From Phoebastria nigripes (lineage: Eukaryota; Chordata; Aves; Procellariiformes; Diomedeidae), in the NCBI GenBank assembly GCA_035582835.1, contig JAYKAV010003432.1, forward strand, positions 413,732 through 477,731: a DNA stretch of 64,000 nt, read 5' to 3'. The notes beneath the pieces were generated by a model that had not been told where the DNA came from, ran no database searches, and saw only the letters and a list, made by a program, of their open reading frames with translations. Position numbers and translations under genes: made by a program. This document shows, one piece after another, positions 1-25,799 of the stretch. How positions within the stretch are numbered: position 1 is the stretch's first letter; every line of letters begins with the position of its first letter.

Positions 1-36
1 CCCGTTCCAGCAGTGGCACATCTAGCTTTGCTCTAG

Positions 37-162
37 CTACCGAGTTACCTCCAGAAGTTGTACCACCTAATTGCACAAATGTCTAAGCAAGAGGTACTGC
101 GAACAAGGGGAGAACAAGGAAGTAAAGGAAGGAAAAGAGGAAAAAGAGAACATCCCTATCTG
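37..162 (+). CDS. Unidentified gene, exon with basic stretch
   Basis: The acceptor is ttgctctag and the donor is CTG|gtaaga. The exon has 42 codons, phase 0 at both ends, and starts [18 protein letters not shown] Lys/Arg/Gly-rich stretch ([11 protein letters not shown]) follows, possibly a nuclear-localisation-like or disordered segment. An alternative acceptor (ctccag) 18 nt downstream keeps the same frame. The other two frames hold stops. Confidence 0.5.
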
Positions 163-3100
163 GTAAGAGCCTCAAGCTACTTCTCCTCCATCACACGTGC
201 ACTGATGGGAGTCACTGACACTCCCCCTTCCTTCCCAGGAGAGTCACAGTGAAATCCTTCCCATCTCAGAAGCCAGTGATATAGACTGGAATTACACAGG
301 TAGCAACATACTGCAAATTCTTTGGCTTTGATTGGCTCTAAAATGATTCTCAGGGCATCTNTTTTTAGGCCTGCAATTGCATTTTTCCATGGCACTCAAT
401 CACCTTCCCTCCCACCCCAGTACTGGGCAGAGTGGGAAAAGGCAGCCACTGTTGGCTGAAGTCAGAGATCAACCCTCCAGCACGGGAAACATAAACGGAC
501 TTGAGGAAGGGAGCAGACCTGCTTTGAAGTACAAGAGTCGTAGGTCCACCACTGAGATATCTGGAAGCCATTTTAAGAGAGCATCGGCTCATGCAACACA
601 AAGCGTTGAGCAATATGAAGTTCTTGAGAACCTGACTCCTGATAGCTTTAGTGCATGGTCACCATGTTAGAGCAACCTTAGGGAGAAGTTCCTAGAGGAA
701 CTCGCGCTCTGCGTGCTGGTAAGGGAGAAGGCACCTAGGGGAGGCTGAAAGACATAACTGCAGTGAAGGGTAAGGGCCGCCGTTCATTCTGCAGTCACAT
801 CAACCTGCATTCACTGATCTTCTAAAGTCATGTCTAACTATAAGTAGGCAAGCAATTGTACAGGGTTCAATTCTAGGGCCAGTTCTGTTTAATATTTCGA
901 TCAATGATCTGGATGCAGGAGTTGAATGCACCATTAGCAAGTTTGCTGATGATACCAAACTGGGAGGTATGGTTGACTCCTGAGGGACAAGTTGCCTTGC
1001 AGAGGGATCTAGATAGATTGGGGTCTGATTAATGGGATGAAATTTAACAAGTCCAAATGCCGGATTCTGCACCTCGGACGCAGTAATACTGGGCACAAGT
1101 ATAAACTGGGAGAGGAGTGGCTGGAGAGCAGCCCTGCAGAAAGGGATCTGGGGGTGCAGGTCAACAGCAGGGTCGATAGGAGCCAGCAGTGTGCCCTGGC
1201 AGCCAGGAGGGCAAAACACCTCCTGGGGTGCATCAAACACAGCATAACCAGCCGGTCAAGAGAGGGGATTATCCTGCTGTATTCAGCGTTGGTGTGGCCT
1301 CACCTCAAGTACTGTGGCAGTTCTGGGCTCCACAATTTAAGAAGGATGAGAACGTCCTTGAATGCGTCCAGAGGAGGGCAACAAAGCTGGCAAAAGGCCT
1401 GTGAGGAGCGACTAAGGACTTTGGGCTTGTCTAGTTTGGAGAAAAGGAGGCTGAGGGGCCACCTCATTGCTCTCTGCAGCTTCCTGAGGAGGGGATGTGG
1501 AGAGGGAGGTGCTGAGCTCTTCTCCTGGGATCCAGGGACAGGATGCGTGGGACTAGTTCAAAGCTGTGTCAGGGGAGGTTTAGACTGGACATTAGGAAGC
1601 ATATCTTTACTGAGAGGGTGGTCAAACCCTGGAACAGGCTTCCCAGAGAGGTGGTCGATGCCCCAAGCCTGTCAGTGTTTAAGAGGCATTTGGACAATGC
1701 CCTTAACAACATGCTTTAACTTGGTCAGCCCCAAAGTGGTCAGGCAGTTGGACGAGGTGATCATTGTAGGTCCCTTCCAATTGAAATATTCTATTCTATT
1801 CTACTAGATTCAACGGGACTAATCACACACTGAAACTAGGCTTATGCTNGGGTACATAGCTGATCACAGCCTTCCCCTGCAGCAAAGAGCCTAATGCACA
1901 CACTTCTGCACAGAGCCCCAGGACTTGGGGTTCCCGATCTCCAGGATGTAATGCCATATGTACAGAGGCCAGAGGCAGGACATCCCTGGTCCTTGCGTAC
2001 AGCACCTGCATCTCACCTTTTTTTTTAGAAATAGGAGTAATGAATAAACACCGGTGTTTGTGTAGGGTAGTTTTGTTCTATGTTCAACACCTGCCACAGT
2101 GAGCTCTTGGTTCATATCCATACTTGCCCTTTCCCGCAACTTCAATCTACTCTATACTCTACTTCATACTCAGTCTACTCCATACTCTACTTCCTTACAA
2201 CCTTCCTTTCAATATTCAGTATTTGAAGACTGACACTTGCCACTGTTGGAGTAATAGTCATAAATGCTAAGTTCTGCTTTTTGTTCACCACAACCTTACA
2301 TGCTTTTCTCCAAATTAGTCAAGTTTTTACCATTCTACCAACTGTAGATTTGCTGAATCTCATAGTTTTATTATTATTCTTAAAATATGATTTAGAAGTT
2401 TCTGGAGTCTGGTGAGTACAGTTTTTCTTAAAAAGAGCATAACTTCAGTTTTGTGTAGGTGAGAAACTTTAGCCTTGTGAGTTTGAGAAAAAAACTCCTG
2501 AAAATGAGTTGTTTAATGGTCAATTCAATGATGAGAGGTCCAGTAAATACAACTTCTCAATGCTCTGCCATCTCGTAAGTTCTATCTTCTGTGGTTAAAT
2601 TACGTTGTCTTCTGCTTCACACTCTTTCTAGATTTTGCAAATCCCTTCTCAAGACCTGAAAAATCTCTATTTATAAATATCCACAGCAGAGGGGAAAAAC
2701 ATTGTAAGTGTAAAATATTCTTACAAGCAAAACAAAAAGCCCAATGATTTTATCATGTGTATCTTGTACTAGAGCTAAATGTTTATGAAGAGGGATTAAG
2801 ATTTTTTCTTCTCCCTGGCAACAGCTANAATAAATACACTGCTAGAGAAAATATGTGAAATAGAAGACATTCACTCAACACTGAAGAAACATGTTTGGAT
2901 ACAATACTGCAAGGAACTTGCAGAAGAACCTAACACCATAAAAATTCTGAGCTCCAGTGAGCTGCCAATGTTAAGACCTCTCAAAGTAAAACTCCTCGGG
3001 TGAGTTTTCCTTTGATATGTAGTCAGATGGTGTTTCCAAGCTCCATTAACTGATTAGTTAGTAACAGGAAGGATAAACTTTTCACACAGGTTATCAGGCA

Positions 3101-4640
3101 GCAACACAGAAGCAAAAGCCCCGAACCTTTCCCCTCTCCCTGCTTCTGCCACCCCCAGAGTTCATAGGTTTTGGCTCATAGAAAGAAAAAAAAAAAAAAA
3201 AAAAAAAAAACAGAAGTATCTAAGTGACCTGGGGCTAATGCAGAGGACCTGCTGTGACACCGGTGTTTGGGACAGCCATGAACCATCCAGCCTGATGGCA
3301 GTGCAGCACGGCCAGGCTCTGCCCCCCTCCACCACCACTGGCAGGAATTCGGTCTGCCTTGCCTTTGGTGTCTAGGTCAGGTACCACAACCTCCCCATGG
3401 ACCAGCACGTTAACTGTCCTGAGCTTGCTTTCTTAAGCTTCTGTGCAACAGCTCACTGTCTCACTGATTTTCAAAGAGATTAAAGCTGTGGTTTCACAAT
3501 CATTAATGCCACATTTGGGCAATTCCTGATCTCTCAGAAAACAGATTCAGCCCAGGTAGGGTGTGAACATACAGCCCTGCTCCTGCTGAATCAGAGTAAG
3601 AGCATGATCACCAAAGGAGAAACAATAGCTGCTCTGACTTAATACCTGCCAGGATGAATTTATCATGCTGACAATTTCAAATAGCTGTGGATTAGCAGCC
3701 TGATTTTACACCTGATCTGCCCTGCAATTCCTATGGCTACAGCATTTTGACCTGGCATTGCTAGCCCTACAGCTGGATTTGTTATCAAACAGCTGCCTTA
3801 AATAAGTTCAAAAATGTTACCTTTTTTTTCTTAACTCACCTTCCGTGAGAAATACTTATCCATTATAAAACTAAAACCAACAATCATGCTCCAATCTAGC
3901 CGTTCATTCCAACTTAATTTTTCATGTAAATGTACCTAAGTCAGCAAAGACATCACTAGCACTAGGTCCTTGTAGCTGTTTTCAGAAGAGGGAAACTGCA
4001 CCCCCATTACTAAACCCTTAGCTTGTGAACTCTCAGAAGGATTAACTTCCCCTCTGATCCCCCTCAGCATCCCTGTGCAACATCCAGCTGACCCAGTCAG
4101 ACATGGACTCTGCTAGGTGGAGAGGCGAGACAGAGCCCTGCCCAGCTTGACAGCATCACACCAGATGGAAAATGTCTGGATTTACAGATTGAGGAAGAGC
4201 TTATTAGAAATGCTCTCACAATGAGGCAAGACTTGCCTGAAATTGTGCACTTTAGCAGCTTCGAGATTTAATTTTTTTTTTAATAGAATGCTACACAACA
4301 TCGATCTTAATTACTGGAGCTCCACTAGAAGCATAACAGAACTGCTTATATATAATGCAGAAAGGAGGGCAANAGGTAAGTCTATCTCTATCAGGTCTCT
4401 GTACCTTCTCCCTCTCTCTCTCACATACACTTGCTTAGGAGTAAGGTTTACTAGCTTTTTTCTGGACAAAGGAATCATAATCTATTCTCTTCTTCATCTT
4501 CTGTCAGATATAGTACTTCAGTCATCATCTTGTTGAACAAGTCCTCTGAAATTGCAGTTGGAACCCACCCTGTAAAACATCAGATGCNTTCTAATTCACT
4601 TGAAATCAAGAGGCACCAGAGACTCTGGGGTGTACAGTAG
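37..4640 (+). CDS. Unidentified protein-coding gene, 3' part (join of 5 exons)
   Basis: Five segments join as 37-162, 239-299, 2825-2999, 4287-4375 and 4558-4640. Each has an AG in front and, except the last, a GT behind. Lengths 126+61+175+89+83 make 534 nt, exactly 178 codons ending in TAG, with one frame open through every junction (phases 0, 1, 0-after-GG, 1). That agreement is hard to get by chance. The predicted product is polar and helix-rich with no signal peptide or membrane segment visible; short stretches are [28 protein letters not shown] and [11 protein letters not shown] recognise no family and infer no function. The start lies left of the window. It runs tail-to-tail with ACAA2. 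In human the neighbour on this side is LIPG, which this does not resemble. Confidence 0.6.
239..299 (+). CDS. Unidentified gene, 61-nt exon
   Basis: This is the best-looking acceptor of the gene: a pyrimidine tract (ctcccccttccttcccag) directly before GAG. The donor is ACAG|gtagca. It codes for [20 protein letters not shown] plus one leftover G, which joins CT of the next exon as GCT (Ala). It is acidic, in contrast to the basic exon before it. Confidence 0.55.
850..1804 (+). mobile_element. CR1 LINE, 5'-truncated, decayed
   Basis: This is the C-terminal part of a CR1 non-LTR retrotransposon ORF2 in + orientation. A reverse-transcriptase segment with the catalytic FADD motif lies near 930-960, followed by the typical CR1 C-terminal region. 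A stop at about 981 and a frameshift near 1370-1400 break the frame. The 3' end is diagnostic: the conserved gatcattgtaggtcccttcc segment followed by TATTC repeats at 1785-1804. The 5' edge is uncertain by tens of bases. Confidence 0.9.
2146..2193 (+). repeat. Degenerate tandem repeat of about 10 bases
   Basis: Variants of ctactcYatact repeat four to five times. It is probably a decayed microsatellite. Confidence 0.6.
2825..2999 (+). CDS. Unidentified gene, 175-nt exon
   Basis: The acceptor is tttttcttctccctggcaacag and the donor CGG|gtgagt, both close to consensus. Only the frame demanded by the preceding exon is open across all 57 codons. The product is helix-like with alternating charge ([17 protein letters not shown], then [15 protein letters not shown]). 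One ambiguous base (2828) falls in the second codon. Confidence 0.6.
3186..3210 (+). repeat. A25 homopolymer
   Basis: Twenty-five consecutive A. I see no SINE or LINE body directly upstream that would make this a retroposon tail. Confidence 0.9.
4287..4375 (+). CDS. Unidentified gene, 89-nt exon
   Basis: An acceptor with a T10 tract (ttttttttttaatag) and a perfect AG|gtaagt donor bound the exon. The GG left from the previous exon plus A gives Gly, then [20 protein letters not shown] continues without a stop. The last G joins TT of the final exon as Val. There is an N at 4373. Confidence 0.6.
4558..4640 (+). CDS. Unidentified gene, terminal coding exon with stop
   Basis: The acceptor is aaattgcag, with a weaker pyrimidine tract than the others. 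In the required phase it reads 26 codons ([10 protein letters not shown]... [10 protein letters not shown]) to TAG at 4638-4640. A poly(A) signal follows 350 bases later. This is the least certain exon, since a 27-codon open frame is not rare by chance. Confidence 0.45.
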
Positions 4641-7376
4641 CAAAGATGTGCTGGCATCATGGCACCTGCCTGTTTAAAACCCACAAAAGGAGAAATGGGA
4701 CCTGAAACTTCGGGTGATTCAGTTTCAAGGTTAACCTAGCATGCACTTACGAGAAAANCTGTGCTACTGTATGGAGGACAAATGCCTTTGTAATACAGTG
4801 AGATCTGCAGGGTGTTTAAAACGCACCACCCAGTGGTAGAAAGCTACACCTACACTCACGAGTAAATACCACACAGCTTTACACGGGCAATGAATACTTT
4901 CCACAAATGCTTTCTTTTCTCACACATTTTAAGAAAGACAAAAATCACCATTTTCATNATACTGTATCATAGAGACTACTCACACAAAAATAAAGAATAC
5001 ACCTGAGCCTAAAAAGAAAAAAAGATGATGCGCTTGGTACAATCAATGTATGTAATTATCCCTCTAAAATCTAAGACTTTTCTTCCGTATCCTCTGCTCC
5101 TTCCAGGACACTATTAAATTGCCCTAATCCCGATTGCTCTCAGCAGAGATGCCTTCATTTCCCAAAGGCAGAAACACAGTTCTACCATTGTTATATCTGG
5201 GAAACTGGAGAACATACTTTGNAATGATGTACAAGGATCAGATATTACTGCTGTTATTCTGTAATAAATGATTGGACTTGCTAGTAAAGACAGGCTCAGA
5301 CCAAATCCTCAAGGCTAGGCACCCCTATATATTGTGGAAGACTGGCTCAGGAATCAAATGTCAATGCTTGTGCTCATCTTTAATAATAACTTGGTAAGAA
5401 AAAGCCAATATTCTGAAGCACAGCAAACTGTGTTTGTGCACGACCTAGCACAGGACCTGGTTTTGCACTTCTGGGAATACCACGCTCTAGGCTTACAAGT
5501 GAAATCAGGAACTACAGAAAAGGAATGCAGCATATTCCCCCAAAACCCAGAGCATCCACGCACCTTTCAGAAGAAGGGCTTGTCACTGACAACTCACTTG
5601 ATGACTGGTAGTCTACACAGAGCAATTGCCAGTGGTCTCAACCATTTAATTCAACNGTTTAATTGACACAAAGGACCCCTTTTGGCAGCAGCCTAACAAA
5701 GCAGCCACATTTCAAATGGGCAACAGACAGCAGAAGCACATGTTTGGACAATCCACACGTAACTCACTCTAACTAGAACACCTAAGTTGGTTTTAAACCT
5801 AAAGAAGGGATTGCATTCTCCCTAACCAAACTGAACTTGTCATCCTTTAGAGAGAGTGTTTATACCACCAGGCACTGCAACCTGAGACCACAGACAGGCA
5901 AAAATAAAGAAATTAAAAATTTACTTCCAAAACAAGAGCATCTTCCCTTACTGCCCCGAAAGCAGACACTGAACTTTAAGAGCTGGAAGTTGTGGAAGAA
6001 GTTGNATGTATTAGAAGTGCAATACATTAAGTCCCAATAACTTCATGGGAAAGGATTTCACTGTTTCACTTTAGTGTGACAAAGCCTCTCATCAGAGGCT
6101 CTTACAGGAAATGAACAGGATAAAAATGGAATGATATGGGAATAAGCAGTTGGCTCATGCAGCAAAGAAAGGTTACTAGCAGGATGTACAATCACCTGTG
6201 CTGATAACATGTTCGTAAGTTATCTGGAAAATGAGGTAGACATCATGATGCATTTTGCAGAAAATACACAATTATTCAGGATGACCAAATTCAANTCTCA
6301 CAGCTAGAATTACACATGGATCTCAAAAAACTGAGTGATAAAAGGGGGAAATGAAACATTATGTGCAAAATAAAGTGCACAAAGGGGATTATTTTTTACT
6401 GTACCGACACAGTGATGAGCTCTGAAAGAACTGTTACTANAGAGGGATGAGATCTTGGAAAAACTGCAGCCAGTTCTCTGAAAACAAGAATTCCGTGATT
6501 ATCCACAGTCACAAAGGAAGAGGGAATTAGTTATTGGTTATTATGGAAGGAACTAAGAATAGAAAACATCCTACTTTATAAAATCCACATGGCAACTGTA
6601 TCCTGAACAGAGAAACCCCAGTAACCCTAACTTACTAAGATACAGTAGAAAGAGGAAAACAGATACTGTGTAGATGAACATCTGGTTTGCTGCCTTAGGG
6701 CAGCTGGGTTTTTCTGAATCCATCTAAACAGCGCTAAATATTTCTACAGTCATTAAAGACACTGCATCCATAAAAACCCCAGGAACGGTGATCAGCATAC
6801 TTCAACTGTTATCCACCAGCTGTAACAATACTTGCTTTGACCTAAATTTCTTGCTAGGCTAGGCGGTCAGGTTTTGAATAACCTCCCATCTTTCACAATT
6901 GTCACAGCTCATGCCGGTGGAGTGGCAAGAAGAAGTTGTAGATAAGCAATATTTTGACAGTGGACAGAGGATGAGAAAGAGTAAAGGCTGAAGCCTTTGC
7001 TACTATTTCAGTCTATGCCTGTGAGAGGCAAGACAACTTGCTCAGATGTGCACTTCTCAAATTAGCTAAGAACAGCCCCACGTTAAGTGACCCAAGAGAT
7101 ACAGATGATACTATCAGAGGAAGTTAAGAAATGAGTTGCTGTATGTATGCAGTTACCACGCAGCAACACAGCTAGATGCAACTACCGCCCTTCTTGGAAG
7201 GCTGGCGGATTTGCTAGAGTTCTCTAGAAACTACCTAGTAAACACCAGTTATTTCTCAGCCAGGAAAAACAGTCTCTCCAAAAACAAACACTGACTTACC
7301 AAAAGTAACAATTCTCACAGTGATTTACTTATAAAATAAACAAACAAACAAACACCAATCCCTTTTTTCTGTTATA
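4641..7376. other. Tail-to-tail spacer between the unidentified gene and ACAA2
   Basis: AT-rich sequence with no convincing gene. One open frame (5319-5666, +) begins after an AG and has a GTAAGA inside it, but nothing phase-compatible surrounds it. A (CAAA)n stretch at 7337-7353 is treated with the ACAA2 poly(A) site. Confidence 0.6.
4989..4994 (+). terminator. Candidate poly(A) signal of the unidentified gene
   Basis: AATAAA lies 349 bases after the stop. The downstream region has only a modest GU-rich element (tgtatgtaatt near 5048). Confidence 0.35.
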
Positions 7377-7382
7377 TTTATT
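7377..7382 (-). terminator. ACAA2: Candidate ACAA2 poly(A) signal
   Basis: On the - strand this reads AATAAA, 555 bases after the stop. It is followed within 40 bases by a GTTT-repeat tract (7337-7353), a good GU-rich downstream element. The 3' UTR would then be about 560-580 nt. Confidence 0.55.
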
Positions 7383-7936
7383 GTTCTTTCAGGAGGCACA
7401 ATGGAAATTTCAGCTTTCGCTCATTTTCTTTTCCCTTGCAAAACAGCAGGGTACAGGTTATAGCCATCAATCTGCAATCAGTATATACTTCAGAAGGTCT
7501 CCAATTAAATTTTCACATTTCCTGATGATAAGAGGCACGTGTGCCAGACAGCAGCAGTAGCTGAAATAAGAATAGTTTAAGCAATACTTGCTTAAAAAGC
7601 TGCACTGACTGCTATTTTAAGGCAGGTTTGGTGAAAGTTTGACAGGCAATTTCCTCAGGAAATGAAAAAAATTTTGCCTACAGAAATACATTAACTTTGA
7701 TTGAAAAGAGGCTTTTAGAAAATACTTCATCAGTGTGAAATTATATTGATGTTACACTTCCTTTAGTTAGAAAGACATTAATGAATCTTTTTGTTCAGAA
7801 TTCAGACTTCTCAGCTATTCCTTTACCTTGCAGGAATGGCACAAAACGAAGGCAGGTAGTGATGCTTATTGTCACAAAAGGCAGAAGTTTCTTAGGGAAT
7901 TAGTAATTCAGGCAACGCTGCAGTCTCCGTAATCTC

Positions 7937-25270
<17,334 letters not shown>

Positions 25271-25308
25271 AGCCGCACCGCACCGCACCGCNCCGCTCCG
25301 CCGTCTGC

Positions 25309-25319
25309 CGCGCCTGCGC
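25309..25319 (-). promoter_or_regulatory. NRF-1-like site upstream of ACAA2
   Basis: Reads GCGCAGGCGCG on the - strand, one base off the palindromic NRF-1 core (GCGCATGCGC), about 40 bases before the ATG. NRF-1 commonly drives nuclear genes for mitochondrial proteins. Activity is inference. Confidence 0.35.
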
Positions 25320-25378
25320 CTGCCCCGCCGCACATTCGCCACGTTGGGAGCGGAGGGGGCAGGCACGCGCAGGCGGCA

Positions 25379-25440
25379 CTTTTTAATTTATTTAAAATTT
25401 CATTTTTTTATTTTACTTCTGCTTGATTTGATTTCTCCCT
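25379..25440. other. AT-rich block inside the CpG island
   Basis: About 60 bases of mostly A/T (ttttaatttatttaaaattt and onward) between GC-rich flanks. It could be a TATA-type element for the + strand RNA, or the 5' part of that RNA itself. Confidence 0.5.
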
Positions 25441-25610
25441 CCTCGCCGCTCCCGCCCCGCACCTGAAAAGGGCGGCGCGGGCTTTGGCGAATCGGTGTCA
25501 GAGGAAACGGCGAACGGGCGGCGCGGACCCGGCGGCGTTGCCCCGGCAACGGCGGCCGCGGCGGAGGTAGGCCCCGAGCGGCGGCGGGCGGACCGGGCCT
25601 ACTCCGCCCC

Positions 25611-25635
25611 GCCCGGCCCGGCCCGGCCCGGCCCG
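25611..25635. repeat. (GCCCG)5 minisatellite
   Basis: Five perfect GCCCG units, then GGGG, just upstream of the guide-RNA core. Confidence 0.9.
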
Positions 25636-25647
25636 GGGCTGCCCCGC

Positions 25648-25736
25648 CGCGGTCCGTGATGAGTAGCCACTGCGCAAGCCGAGTTCCGCGGGACCGGTGA
25701 GGAAGCTTGTGCTGGGGAAGGTACCTGAGACCCGCG
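25648..25736 (+). ncRNA. SCARNA17: SCARNA17 (U91) box C/D domain guiding U4 snRNA C8 methylation
   Basis: C box GTGATGA (25656-25662), D' CCGA (25679-25682), C' GTGAGGA (25697-25703) and D CTGA (25725-25728). Flanks 25648-25654 and 25729-25736 can form a terminal stem with one bulge. Antisense 25666-25677 (GCCACTGCGCAA) is perfectly complementary to U4 snRNA nt 5-16, with a G-U pair at nt 4. The fifth base upstream of D', G25674, faces U4 C8, the known 2'-O-methyl target of SCARNA17/U91. Human SCARNA17 sits divergently right next to ACAA2, as here. The RNA acts in Cajal bodies with fibrillarin. The full human transcript is about 420 nt; its U12-guide part is not convincingly found here, so the ends given cover only the core. 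Confidence 0.9.
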
Positions 25737-25799
25737 GGCGGCGGACAGGGGTGGCCCCGGGAGCCCTGAGGGCAGCTGCCCTCCCTCACGGGGCGAAGT

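Larger units (their letters stand above)
300..2824 (+). other. Intron of the unidentified gene
   Basis: It holds a CR1 fragment (850-1804) and a short pyrimidine-rich tandem repeat (2146-2193). I see no further exon. The open frames at 377-670 and 1823-2145 lack splice or coding support. Confidence 0.45.

Noticed and set aside
1009..1245. - strand open frames over the first CR1 copy
   Set aside because: Shadows of the CR1 reverse-transcriptase gene on the other strand.
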